Of a DNA stretch of 64,000 nt, positions 11,418-22,365 are shown one piece after another. Each line of letters begins with the position of its first letter. Within the stretch, counting starts at the first letter, position 1. The position numbers were made by a program, and so were the translations under genes. Source of the stretch: Podospora pseudoanserina (taxonomy: Eukaryota > Ascomycota > Sordariomycetes > Sordariales > Podosporaceae); the NCBI RefSeq assembly GCF_035222485.1, contig NC_085920.1, positions 3,906,001-3,970,000 on the forward strand. The letters are read 5' to 3'. Below the pieces are notes generated by a model that saw only the letters and a program-made list of their open reading frames with translations, was not told the DNA's origin and searched no databases.

Positions 11418-14033
11418 TCAAAGGCTAAGCTCCTTCATCTTCTCCTCCAACCATTGTTGAGCCTTGGTGACGGCCTCATCAAGCTTCTCAGGGTTGGAAC
11501 CAGCACCCTGGCGACTGGGCTCCTTACCGCCCGTCTTACCGCCAATCTACTCGATCTCATTAGCTTTCGTCTTTTGTTGGTCATTTATATTCGGGGCAAA
11601 CTCACAATCTCGGTAACAGCAGCAGTCCACTGCTCAGCGGTAACACCCTTCAAGTCGGTACCGACATAAACACCATGTACGACGGCCTCATCCTTGCTCC
11701 CAGCAAACAGATACACACTCTTGGCCTTGTCCTTACTCTTGTAGTAAGTCATCACCTCAGAGATGGCCTTGGCGTTGGCAGAGATGGGCAAGTGCCCAAC
11801 GAACGCCTTGGCGTCCTTGTTCTTCTCATCGGCAAAGAACTTTTGAACGGTAGACAGAGCAGTCCCGCTCTCAGCCTTTTGCCTCTTCTTTTGCTCGTCA
11901 AGGACTGACTTCTGAATGGTGGAAAACTTCTTACGCAACTCTTCCTTGGTCAAGACGGAGATGACGAGAGCATCGAGATCGACGGACGCAGCCTTGACCA
12001 ACGAAACCTTCTCGGGGCCAAACTCCAAGGCAGCGATGTGATCGAGTCTGTCGCTGAAGTCCTTGGCATCTTGCTGAGCCTGGTGGGCACCGGCGCCCGT
12101 GTAGGCGACGATACGTCTGATACCCTTGGCAATACCGCTTTCCTCAACAATGATCAGGTCCTTGATGAGGCCAGTGGCGTCAACGTGAGTACCACCGCAG
12201 AACTCAACGCTGAACTGGCGCCACTCAGGGTTCTTGGGGTCCTTGAGCATCTCCTCAACAGAGGCACCGACGGACACCACTCTGACAGGGTCAGGGTACG
12301 TCTCACCAAAGACGGCACGAAGGCCGTTGATTTCTCTAGCCTCGGCCAGGGCAACATCCTTGGCGTACACCTTGAGGTTCTTGCGGATATCGGCGTTGGA
12401 GAGCTCCTCAATGCGCTTGATCTCGGGCAGTGTCACCTGCGTCTTGTGGCTGAAGTCGAAGCGCAGCTTGTCCTGATCGACGAGTGAGCCGGCCTGGTTG
12501 ACCGTATCGCCGAGCACTTCTCTCAGGGCATGGTTGAGGACGTGAGTGCCGGTGTGGTTGTTGCGGATGGGTTGGCGACGGAGCTCGTCAAATTCGCACT
12601 TGACGACATCACCAGCCTTCAAGTTGCCGTACTCGAGGAAACCGGAGTGAACGACGTAACCACCGAATTCTTGAGTATCGAGGACCTTGAACTCAGCTTC
12701 ATCGTCAATGATGATCCGACCAGTGTCGGCAACCTGACCACCGGATTCAGCGTAGAAGTTGGTCTTGTCGAGGATGATGCCCAGGGGCGTCTTTGGTGGC
12801 ACATCCTTGCTATTCTCGATAAATTCGGAACCGTTGAAGATGAGCTGGATTTTACCTTCGCTGCTCTGCGCAGAGTATTTTGCCTCCGAGTCCGTCCGGG
12901 GGATGTTCCGGTCATTCTCCAACTCGGAAATGTGATGAACCGTGAGCTTGGGAAAGGTGGTGACGGCTTCCTTGACCGCCTTGGAAGCCTCGCGAGCCTT
13001 CTCCTGGGCAACCTTGACCTCCTCTTCGTCGATGGTAAGGCCGCGCTCCTCGGCCATCAACTTAGTGAGATCCACTGGGAAACCAAAGGTATCGTACAGA
13101 CGCCAAACATCGGCACCGGAAAGCTTCTTCTCGCCAGCCTTGGTCGCAGCAGCGGCATACTTCTCAAACATGGCCTCACCACGGTCGAGGGTAACAGCGA
13201 AAGCAACCTCCTCCTCATCAAGGATTTCTTTGATATCGGCCTCCTTCTTCTTGAGCTCGGGAAATTGCTCGCCCATCTGTTCGACCAAAGCAGGAAGAAT
13301 CTGGGAGAAGAAAGAACCAATGTTGGCATTGAGGTACTTCCTGGCGTAGCGGACACCTCTGCGGAGAACACGGCGAACGACGTAACCGCGGCCGATGTTG
13401 CCGGGAACAGCACCATCAGCGATGGAGAAGGAGAGGAGACGAATGTGGTCGGCAACAACACGGAGCGCGGTATCGACACCATCGACGTCGTCCTTGCCGT
13501 ACTTGTCGCTGTATGGGCGGGAACCGCTGACTTCGACGATCTTGGCGAACAGAGGGGCGAAAACATCGGTATCATAGTTGGAAGACTTGTGCTGGAGGGC
13601 AGATACCAGACGCTCAAAACCCATACCGGTATCAATGTGCTTTGCGGGAAGAGGCTTGAGGCTCCTGTCCTTTTGCCTGTCGTATTGCATGAAGACGTTG
13701 TTCCAGATCTCTACCACGAGAGGGTCGTCCTGGTTGACGAGATGCGCAGCATTTCGCCCACCAACCTTGTCGTAATGAACCTCAGAGCACGGCCCGCATG
13801 GCCCTTGGTCGCCCATTTCCCAGAAATTGTCCTTCATGTTGCCGGGAAGGATGTGGTCCTCTGGTACTCCTTGGTCGAGCCAGAGCTGCTTGGCCTCGAG
13901 ATCTGGGTCCAGGCCCATGGCTTCGTTGCCCTCGAAGTAGGTCACATAGAGGCGATTAGGGTCGAGACCGTACACCTTGGTGAGCAACTCCCATGTCCAC
14001 CCAATAGCCTCCCTCTTGAAGTAGTCGCCAAAC

Positions 14034-14065
<32 letters not shown>

Positions 14066-14718
14066 ATGGTAGGAATCCTTGCCTACATCGTCAAGGTCGT
14101 TGTGCTTTCCACCGGCACGGATGCACTTTTGTGTGTCGGCAGCACGCTTGAGCGCAGCCATGGGCTCAGTCTTGCCTACTGTTCCCAGGAACAGAGGCTT
14201 GAACTGGGCCATGCCCGAGTTGATGAAGAGCAGTGTCGGGTCATTGTGAGGCACGACCGACGACGATGGGACTGAGGTGTGAGGTTAGCACAGGCTGTTG
14301 TAGAAGAGAAGCTAGACTAGATTGAAGCGCATAGCTGGTGCGAATACATGGCTCGAAGGATGATTTTTTTGCAAAAGTGTGTGGCGATATCAACCCCACC
14401 AAGGTCAACTTGATCTTGGTGGTTATGATAAGACTGATGAGGCTTGTTGGACCACTGCTACAATCATTGTGATTGTTTTCTGCGAGACATGCAACTCTCT
14501 TTGAGCAGAGAAATAGAGAAATATCCAGCTTTGAATAAGGGCCTCTTTGCTGTGGTCATCCTTCGGCCTGTGTAACCAGCAGCCAGCATATTTCGATACA
14601 GCGTGCATGGAGGGGTAATAGTGTATCGATATCACATACCGATGGTGTGGCCCCGCTCTTCAAAGAACTTCAAAAACGTCTCCCGGACGCGGGGGCCTGT
14701 CCACTGGGGTTCCGTCAT
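11418..14718 (-). CDS. ALA1: alanyl-tRNA synthetase
   Basis: Three exons, 14640-14718, 11606-14271 and 11418-11546, give 957 residues, the usual cytosolic length. The first intron is long for this region (368 nt, GTATGT...CAG); the second is 59 nt. Features: class II core ([20 protein letters not shown], then [28 protein letters not shown]); the editing-domain motif HNHTG.HVLNHAL with the typical variant [21 protein letters not shown] zinc-site motif; and a C-terminal C-Ala region ending KELSL. It charges tRNA-Ala and clears mischarged Ser/Gly. The ATG at 14718 ([13 protein letters not shown]) fits the cytosolic form. The same frame stays open upstream to an ATG at 15003 and would add 95 basic, Ser/Ala-rich residues suited to mitochondrial import, so one gene may serve both compartments as in yeast. 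The gene is divergent from the one at 15221. Confidence 0.96.
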
Positions 14719-15003
14719 GGTGTGGTGTAGGCGTTTGAGGTGCGAAGGGAGATGATGACGGGTTCGATAGTAATCCAACAAGGCAGAGGCAGCGTAGTAG
14801 GAAGCCGGGGCTGCAGTCCGGAGGGCGGAGGTGGGTGCTCGAAAGTTCGAGAGTGTTGAAGATGGCGGGGTCAAACGGGTTTTGTGGTGGAAGGTTCGCG
14901 AGCAATGACTCAAATTCACCACAAAAGCCGATTGATAGCGCGTGCCGCCCCAGCTCCTGGACCGCTCGCGGCAAGACCACCGTAACCACAAGGCCTTCTC
15001 CAT
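14719..15003 (-). CDS. in-frame N-terminal extension of AlaRS, probable mitochondrial presequence
   Basis: From ATG 15003 the frame runs without a stop into the cytosolic AlaRS start. It encodes 95 residues with about twenty Arg/Lys/His, very few acids and several Ser/Ala/Leu stretches (SNFRAPTSALRTAAPASYYA, then ASALLDYYRTRHH). This is the composition of a mitochondrial targeting peptide. In Saccharomyces the mitochondrial form of Ala1 starts upstream at non-AUG codons; here a plain AUG is available. Use of the upstream start is inference. Confidence 0.55.
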
Positions 15004-15220
15004 CCGTCCTTTTCTTACAACCTTCCTCTCTCTCTTTCTCTCTCTCTCTCTCTAAAACCTCTTCGCGATATCGGCCTTTTCCCTTTATCTCGAACCAGTC
15101 CCAATCAATCTCCCAATCTCCTGTCCTAAAGTTCCCGAATCCCACCTTGATTGGCGCGCATTCCGACACCTCACCTAAGGCAATTGGCGAAACAGAGTTA
15201 CAGGGAAGAGGGAGAAATAA

Positions 15221-16135
15221 ATGCTGGCAAACCCTGCGCCGCGACTGGCCACCCACCACCATATCATGGAGATGGGGAGCTTCCCACCCGCTGTGGGCAT
15301 GGACCACCACTATCAACATGGATACCTCAATCACAACCCTTTCCAACAGCAACAAGTTCAGCTTCAACAACAACCACAACCACAACCACAACCACCGACA
15401 TCTCGCCTCTCCCGTAAGCGCAAACCAGATGCCCCCCCAGAGAACAACGAGCGCCTCTCCAAGCGCATGAGCCTGCTGAATCTCGGTATGTACGGTGTGG
15501 TGCACAGTCCCCCTCAACGTCATCGCCGCATTCCAGCCCTCCCACTAACACCCGCCCTCTTCTCCACAGAACACTCTGGACCCAAACTCTACGTCCCCGT
15601 TGAACAAGGTGACAGCCACAACCAATCCTTACCCGATCTCAATGCCATCCATCATCAACAACAACTTCAATCCCAGCGCCGTAGCCATGGCCAACACAAA
15701 CACACCCCCATGGATGACTCCATGATGCAGCTCGACGACACAAAGCACAAAGTCTACATTTACAACCTCGACGACGAGCTCTCCTCGTCCGACAATGAGA
15801 CTGACGACGGGAAACTCATCTTCCTCCCCGACATTGAGAAGCACCTCAAGTCCCACCGCATCCCTCCAAACATCCTCGCTTCCCCCTCGCCACAAGAGAT
15901 GGCCGATAGACAACTTGTTTTGTACCGGGTACCTTCTTCTATCACGGTACCAGAAGAGCAAGACAGCGTGCGCAAGGCTATCATCGAGGCGAGACAACGG
16001 ATGAGGGAGAAGCAGGAGGCTGAGAGGGCTGCTGCCGCGACGAGGGAGGTTCCAGTGGATAGCACGGTCATGTTTTCCGCGCCACAGGCTTCGTCGTCAT
16101 CAGCAGAGGATCCAGATGCCATGGAGCTCGATTAG
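15221..16135 (+). CDS. conserved fungal protein of unknown function, Gln/His-rich N terminus
   Basis: Two exons, 15221-15485 and 15570-16135, give 276 residues. The 84-nt intron (GTATGT...CAG) joins LLNL to EHSGPKLYVPVEQ in phase 1. Order of parts: His/Met/Gln-rich residues 1-65 with repeated QP; a basic patch SRLSRKRK (nuclear-signal-like) at ~63; a conserved-looking core from KVYIYNLDDELSSSD to the DIEKHLKSHRIP region; then a charged helix (RKAIIEARQRMREKQEAERA) and an acidic tail ending DPDAMELD. I do not recognise a named domain. The basic patch and acidic segments would fit a nuclear protein, but that is a guess. It shares its 5' region with AlaRS; a CT-rich tract at about 15023-15053 lies in the leader. 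Its last nine codons recur downstream as a minisatellite. Confidence 0.75.
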   Translation: MLANPAPRLATHHHIMEMGSFPPAVGMDHHYQHGYLNHNPFQQQQVQLQQQPQPQPQPPTSRLSRKRKPDAPPENNERLSKRMSLLNLGMYGVVHSPPQRHRRIPALPLTPALFSTEHSGPKLYVPVEQGDSHNQSLPDLNAIHHQQQLQSQRRSHGQHKHTPMDDSMMQLDDTKHKVYIYNLDDELSSSDNETDDGKLIFLPDIEKHLKSHRIPPNILASPSPQEMADRQLVLYRVPSSITVPEEQDSVRKAIIEARQRMREKQEAERAAAATREVPVDSTVMFSAPQASSSSAEDPDAMELD

Positions 16136-16356
16136 GATCGAGATGCCACGCGGCACTGCGACTGGGATCCGATCCCATGGCGCACGACTAGTGCTCAGAT
16201 GACGTGAAGCTCGACTACGGTCCAGACGAAATGGAGCTCGAATAGAATCGACTTGCTATGGATCTCGGCTAGATTTCGGATCCCACCAAGGTCCGCTGAG
16301 ATATAGTTGTCATATCGTTCGGCTGTGATTCGGATGCTATGGATCCCGACTGAAAT
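16109..16356 (+). repeat. 27-bp minisatellite made from the 3' end and stop codon of the preceding gene
   Basis: About nine degenerate units, the first being the final codons of the 15221-16135 gene (PDAMELD plus stop). Positions equivalent to the stop codon lie at 16133, 16163, 16189, 16216, 16243, 16270, 16297, 16324 and 16351. The spacing is exactly 27 from 16189 on, and 30 and 26 in the first two steps. Six of the nine are still TAG or TGA. Examples of unit reading: PDEMELE-stop, DPMAHD-stop, LAMDLG-stop, SDAMDPD-stop. Confidence 0.85.
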
Positions 16357-17000
16357 ACAGCAAGGCGGCCGTCTTTTTCTTTGTTTCGTGGGTTGGTCGG
16401 TTCAAAGGCTATCAGGGGTTTTGAGGTTCCCATACCTTCACACACGGCGCATTCACGGTATTCCTGTGGCTATCTAGGCGCACGGCAACAAATATTGACT
16501 TGGGTTGAAATTTAGCGAGGTGTTTTTTAGGCAGCGTGCATTTATTCTACAAAGCGGACATAGGGACCGGTATCACAGGACATGGCTCCCATCAGGCAGG
16601 AGTCCGTTATCTTACATAGCGGGCATCCTTCACAATTCTTGATAGGACACCATTAGCTACACAATAACAGAAACATGATTGAAGAAAACAAAAGGCTCTT
16701 GCGCTGCTTGTAATATTAGGTGTATTTAGGCATGTTTGCAATGAATGCTATAACGTAGGTAATTCCAGAGTGAACCCTACTCGTGAGAGCTGCTGGGCGT
16801 TCCGCGCCCTTCTCCTTCTCAATCGAGAAACCCCATTGATGCCCATTGAGCATTGAGCATGGTCAAGCTTTCCCTCCTTTATTCTGTTCCGTGGTCCTTT
16901 CCCACCAGGGGATCAATCATATATACAAATTACGCTCACTCCTCATCCTATTCCAAAACCCTACCCTGCTACCTGCCTTCCCAATCCGATACCGTCTCTT
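16357..17000. other. intergenic, tail-to-tail
   Basis: The 3' flanks of the minisatellite-tailed gene and of the RCR-like gene. Nothing was recognised. Confidence 0.5.
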
Positions 17001-17725
17001 CTAGCTCCTGAACGGGTTGTTGGTATTCCCCGTTCCTTGAGGTTGTAGTGTGAATGGTGGTGGCCCAGGGGGAGGGGCATACTGCTCATTTAAGCTGCTA
17101 CTTGGCACTGGCGCGACCACTGCTGGTGGTGGTGGTCCTGGTGGTGGGGAGTAGATATACCCATTATCCTGCGGTGGTGGTGGTGTCGTCCCATTCCCAT
17201 TACCCTCCCCATATTTAGAGATTCCAGCAGGCGGTTCGTAAACCGGCGGCCGTGGCGCGTTGGGATCGTAGACTGGTGGTGGTGGCATCCCTTGCATGTT
17301 GTAGTATTGATACCCGTCCCCGTTGTGGTTGTAAGGGGTGAAGGTGGATTGGGGGTATCGATACCGGGGGTCGACTTGGGCGAGGGTGGCGCGGTTGACG
17401 AGGAAGCGGTGGTATCCCAGCGGGGGGAGGCCGGAGCGGACGCGTTTCCGGGCGTGGAAGTAGCCTATTAGGAGGTAGAGGGTGAGGGAGAGGAGGATGG
17501 CGAGGAAGAGGGACCATTTGACTATTACGCCGGCCTATGGGAGAGGGGGGCGGGAATGTTAGACTGGGAAGGTAGGGGTTGTAGGTGGGTGGGGGGGGGA
17601 GGACGTACCTTTGTGTTCCAGAAGGAGATGTAGCAGTTTTCGTCGCTGATGAGAAAGCCATCTTCGTCTCGGGTGCAGTTGCGGTAGTAGTAGGTTTGCC
17701 TGGGTAGAAGCGTGGCGATGGCCAT
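17001..17725 (-). CDS. single-pass membrane protein with Pro-rich tail, RCR-like
   Basis: Exons 17609-17725 and 17001-17534, with a 74-nt intron GTACGT...TAG in phase 0; 216 residues. A short N-terminal part with three Cys/aromatic clusters (YYYRNCTRDEDGF, ENCYISFWNTK) precedes one strong membrane segment (VKWSLFLAILLSLTLYLLIG, about residues 43-62). Then come a juxtamembrane basic stretch HARKRVRSGLPPLGYHRFLV and a tail of poly-Pro and PPPGPPP motifs with PPVY repeats (PPPVYDPNAP, PPVYEPPAG). This layout matches fungal proteins related to yeast Rcr1/Rcr2, which affect chitin deposition and trafficking and whose PPxY-type motifs recruit Rsp5-type ubiquitin ligases. The family call is by layout and moderate in strength. 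The Pro codons make the sense strand C-rich to its 3' end, unlike neighbours. Confidence 0.7.
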
Positions 17726-19683
17726 TGTTTGTGTTGTTTTTTTGTGTGGTGACCGGATGGGATGGGATGGGGAATGTCCGAGGTCCAGAGTTCCAGGAAC
17801 TCGGATAGGCTGGGTGGCTGCTGCGATGAATTTGATACACCTGGGTTGAGTTCTATATCGGGAGATGAATAGACTCGATCAAAGAGGGGGACGATAACTT
17901 GATCGATCTGGATGAAGGTCGCAAGTTGGTTTTGTACAGATGAGTTTGCCTGAACTCTTTCGATGTGCAGAGGTGAAAGGGAAGGAGCACTGTCGCATAA
18001 ACAAAGAACTGGAAAAAGCACGAGCGAGGGAGAGAGAGAGACGGAAGGGAGATTGCTGGCCAGTTGTGCCAAGCCTGCCCAGGCCAAAGCGATGATTCCG
18101 CGCCGAGAATGAGAGATTCTTCGAAGGTGTTCTTATCACGGACAAAACCACCACAACTTTGCCGATCAAGAAAACGGGCACTCTTTCCGGCTTGGTAGCA
18201 CGCGCTTGCCGCTGTACCCCGCAGATTATTTAGAGGCTGGTCCCCTGAACCCTGGGGGCGGGTTGAACGCTAAAAAGGCCGGCAGCCACTTGTTTATCGC
18301 GATGGCGAGTGGCGCTGATGAGAATGGGTAGCACTGGGTTTCATCGTTGTCTTTGGCGTTTCAGTTCTCCGGGAGGCCGAAGGATGGAATCTTGGAAGAC
18401 GCAGATTTATTTATGATATTCTGCGGTAATCAAGAAATGAATAATGAGAGTCAACTCTGAAGCAATGGACTATCAAGATGCAATCGGTGATTGCTAAGAT
18501 AAGGTAGGATATATAGTCAAGGCCTTCTCGTGATATTGGACGAAAATTGTCAAGGCTATTCTTGGCTACCTCCATCAGGGTCATGGTGTCTCAACTTTGA
18601 CAACCATTGCCACTTGTCTAGGTATTGGACAGTGTAGCTCATTGGTATTTCTTTGACGAGCGGTTAGCCTGGACGTCCGTCACTTTGCCAATGGAAGATT
18701 GAAATGATAGACGACAGGCTTCCGTCCGATGCTCAGTAATCATATCCGCTAGTCTTTCATATAAGTGATAGGTAGTAGACTTCATTAGCCTAGTCCTGAG
18801 ACTCCAGATATCTGAAGAATATCAAGATTCTGTAGCGCATGGCACCGAGCTTGCAAGAAGTGGCGTTGATCCTAAGCTGGCGGGAGGACGGGATGACTTT
18901 TAGGTCGGTACTCGCCTAGGTATCCAAGACGTGTTGAGTGAAATATTGTAACAGTCGGAGTGTTCCTGGAGAGTGACATGATCAAACCAAGATCAAATGT
19001 TTAAGATATCGGAGATCAAGAAGATGTAAGTGACAGAATCGGACTAGCTTACCCGGCAGGCAACCGACAGCACCAGCACGGGCCGCACCCACTGAATGCC
19101 GGTTCCAACCGCCGGATCGGAGTGGGGGCGACCGAGACCGACCGATTCTCCACAGCGGCTGCATCAAATTTCAAGATGGGCATCTTCGGTGCGGAAACGC
19201 AGGGTGACATAATGTCAACACGCCTCCGCAGAGCCTCAATCGGCACCGACGAGAAAAAAGCGAAACACCGACCAGTCTAGCCCGGCCCCAGCAAAGCCGA
19301 CGTACAAGCTAGCTTGCTCTCCCACCACCACGACGGCGGATCCTTAGTTTTCTCGAACGGACCTTCAACACACCGCCAGCCAGCCACACTCTCCAGCGCA
19401 CCAAACCGTTCGTGATGTTCTAGCAATAGAGTATCGCCCACCCAAACTCGCTCTCTCTTTCTCTCCAACCCCTCTGGAGACCTGGCGGCGGGGTAGCAGC
19501 GCACCTTGACGAACCGGCTTTGAATCGGAGGCTAATTTCACCACTGAGCAACAAACGAGCAACATCAACCCTTCCCTTTTTCCTTATTGTTACTCCTACT
19601 GTTACCCACTGTCGAATCAGCGCCCAATTCAAAAAAAGACTCGGTTCATCTCCGGTTATTTCCCCCAACTACCACCACCAAAG
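17726..19683. other. intergenic: divergent promoters of RCR-like and PP2C genes
   Basis: Nearly 2 kb between divergent genes. No coding region or RNA was recognised. Frames at 17215-18181 (-) overlap the RCR-like gene in the wrong frame or lie in its leader and were not kept. The segment 18400-18960 is A/T-richer than the rest. Confidence 0.5.
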
Positions 19684-20988
19684 ATGGTCGCGACAATTAG
19701 CGCGAACCGCGCGCTTCGACTCCCCTACCGATCAGCCTCCCTCCGACTTCTCACCCCTCCGACGACAACACCGTCCCCCTACCGATCGAGCCTCCGCGCC
19801 GCCTCAACATTCACAACCCGCAAGCAAAAACCCCCATCAAAACAGCCCAACACCCCAGGGCAACCACCAACAACCCCAATGAAACCAACCAACGCCCTCC
19901 TCTTCTCAACCTGCCCCGCAACCATGCTCGGCCCCTCCTCTTCATCACCACAACAATGCCCCAGCACCAAATATCACTACCACCTCGCAGCCTCCTACAT
20001 AGCCAAATCCCGGCCCTTCGATCCCCAAACCCACCTCTTCCAATTCAACCCCTACAACCGCCTCTCCCAACCGCCCAAATCCCCCAAACGTCCCAAATCC
20101 TCCCGGCCAGAATCAGGTCAGGACGCGTTTTTCATCAGTCAGCTAGGTGCCTCCCCCTCCAGCGGGGAAGTCGCCCTAGGAGTGGCAGACGGCGTAGGAG
20201 GGTGGATGGATAGCGGAGTCGACCCAGCCGACTTCTCCCATGCGTTCTGCGACTACATGGCCGCCAACGCATCATCATCCGACCCGCCGTCAACAGCACG
20301 GGAGCTCATGCAAAGGGGCTACGAGGCTGTCTGTCATGATGAGAGCATCAAAGCCGGGGGTAGCACCGCCATTGTTGGCTTGTTGACCTCCAACGGGAAG
20401 ATGGAAGTCGCCAATTTGGGGGATAGCGGGTTTATACTTCTCAGAAGGGGGGGCGTCCACGCGAGCAGCGAACCGCAGACTCATGCGTTTAACACGCCGT
20501 ATCAGCTCAGCGTTGTGCCGCCTTCTATGCTGTTGCGGGCGGCGGCTTTTGGGGGCGCGCAGTTGATGGATCAGCCTAGGGATGCCGAGGTCACGAGACA
20601 TGGGCTGAGGCATGGGGATGTGGTTGTTTTTGCTAGTGATGGGCTCTGGGATAATCTGTTTGAGGGGGATATTTTGAGGATTGTGAGCTCGGTTATGAGG
20701 GAGAGGGGGGTTTGGAGGGTTAATGGGGAGAGGGGGTGTGTGGTGGAGGAGGATATCAAGAGTGTGACTGAGGGGAAGACGACGTTGCAGGGGAGGCTGG
20801 CTACGGAGATTGTTAGGCAGGCGAAAATTGCGAGTGTGGATCCGAAGCTGGATGGGCCGTTTGCGAAGGAGGTGAAGAAGTATTACCCGCATGAGGTTTG
20901 GAGGGGGGGAAAGGAGGATGATATTTGTGTGGTGGTGGTTGTTGTTGAGGAGGAGGGTGGGGCGGGGAGTGTGAAGGCGAAGTTGTAA
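19684..20988 (+). CDS. PTC7: PP2C-type protein phosphatase, PTC7-like, probably mitochondrial
   Basis: Single exon, 434 residues. The N terminus (MVATISANRALRLPYRSASL, then RLLTP) is basic and Ser/Ala-rich, fitting a mitochondrial presequence. PP2C metal-binding and core motifs appear in order: ADGVGGW (~165), GGSTA (~225), ANLGDSGF (~243), FASDGLWDN (~318), and DDICVVVV (~417). The Asp residues of DGVGG, SDG and DD are the expected Mn/Mg ligands. Yeast Ptc7 acts in the mitochondrial matrix/nuclear envelope and controls Coq7 and so ubiquinone synthesis; that role here is inferred. The length is somewhat above yeast Ptc7 because of a Pro/Ser-rich stretch at 50-130. Sense-strand codons change from C-rich to strongly G-rich at about 20400. 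Confidence 0.9.
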   Translation: MVATISANRALRLPYRSASLRLLTPPTTTPSPYRSSLRAASTFTTRKQKPPSKQPNTPGQPPTTPMKPTNALLFSTCPATMLGPSSSSPQQCPSTKYHYHLAASYIAKSRPFDPQTHLFQFNPYNRLSQPPKSPKRPKSSRPESGQDAFFISQLGASPSSGEVALGVADGVGGWMDSGVDPADFSHAFCDYMAANASSSDPPSTARELMQRGYEAVCHDESIKAGGSTAIVGLLTSNGKMEVANLGDSGFILLRRGGVHASSEPQTHAFNTPYQLSVVPPSMLLRAAAFGGAQLMDQPRDAEVTRHGLRHGDVVVFASDGLWDNLFEGDILRIVSSVMRERGVWRVNGERGCVVEEDIKSVTEGKTTLQGRLATEIVRQAKIASVDPKLDGPFAKEVKKYYPHEVWRGGKEDDICVVVVVVEEEGGAGSVKAKL

Positions 20989-22365
20989 GGGATGTGGGTG
21001 GGAAGGATATGGGAGGCGTTGCGAATGATATTTTGCATCTTGGGAGCATGAAACGGTTTTTGGGATAGATGGCGGTGCAAGTGGTTCGAAGATGGGAACC
21101 ATGTATCAAAACAGTCAGAAAGGAATCAAAGCCAGCGTTATTTGCTGATGGCTGAAAAAGAAAACAACCCGTGTGATGTTTAGGGGAGGGGGTATATAGT
21201 TTCTAGATTATGTATATAAGGCTGGCTGGCTTTCAGTGCCGAATTGGGAATCATATATATAACCTGATATCTGACAGTTGGTGTCTTTTGTTTAGTGTTC
21301 GCAAGCTAGCACTTGTTTATGGTATTACATCCGGCGCCTCTAAGCCTTCTCCGGCAGCAACTCTCTTCGTTCTCCTGTTCTCCGACATCGCTGCTGACTA
21401 CACCCTCAAGGAAACAGAGCAGGTTACACAACTCAGACATCAGACTATCAGTCATCCCCGTCAGCGGTATGGTCCGACAAGCCTTATCATCGGCCCTCCA
21501 ACACAGCAAAAACACCAACATGGGATGAAAAATGTCGTGTAAACACAGTGCTTATCTCACCCTCAATTCAAACCCCTAATTGGCCACAACATGTCCTCTC
21601 TGCATTGTCACTCGCATAACGCTCCTCATACTTACTTGCATCTGCATATGTGGTCCCCCCGTACACAACGTCACTATACCTAGCTCTCACACCGTTCTTC
21701 GTCCTAACCCGACCGACCAGCAAACCGGCCGAACAACGGGTAGAGGCATATGCCACCATCCGACCCACGTTGAACGAACCCTGACTCCAACAATTCAATT
21801 CGTCAATCCCCGAACTCCCCAACTCCTGTCCCAGCGGCCATCTAAACCGCAGCGGTGTCACCCCTAGCTTCACCAATCTGTCAACTTTGACACCTCGCCT
21901 ATCAACCCTAACAACTGCAAGTCTCAAACCTTTTCACAACTTCACCTCTTTCCCATCTCCAATCTCATATCACATCAGCACACACAAGTCATCAAGTTAA
22001 TCATAAAATATAATCCATTACATCCTAACATTCATCTGTCTTCTCCCTCCCTATCCTACTCCGCGTTAACCAATCACCCCCATCTTTGTTAATCATAAAC
22101 AAGAAGACAACACCCACCTCCCTTCCCCTCAGCCAATTAACCAATTACAGCTAGCCTTCCCTTCACGAAAAAAAAGGTACCAACCTATGTACGAGAAGTA
22201 AAAAACCCTCACAAAAAACACCAGACAAGAAAAGAAAAAAAAAACAAGAAACCAACAACCACCCAAACAAACAAGCCCGGGGTATTATTAGCCAAGTTTT
22301 TGGTGACTGTTAAACGCCAGAAAATCTCAACTCAAAACAGCAGCAACAACCCTCATGGTATCAAC
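20989..22365. other. intergenic, tail-to-tail
   Basis: About 1.4 kb without a supported gene. The second half (21930-22290) is rich in A and C with A-runs. The frames at 21210-21542 (+) and 21568-21927 (-) show no motif. Confidence 0.5.

Noticed and set aside
12530-14275. 581-codon open frame on the + strand
   Set aside because: It is exactly antisense to the AlaRS catalytic and editing domains; composition (Val/Leu/Glu-rich) is what the reverse complement of a codon-biased gene gives. No domain is present.
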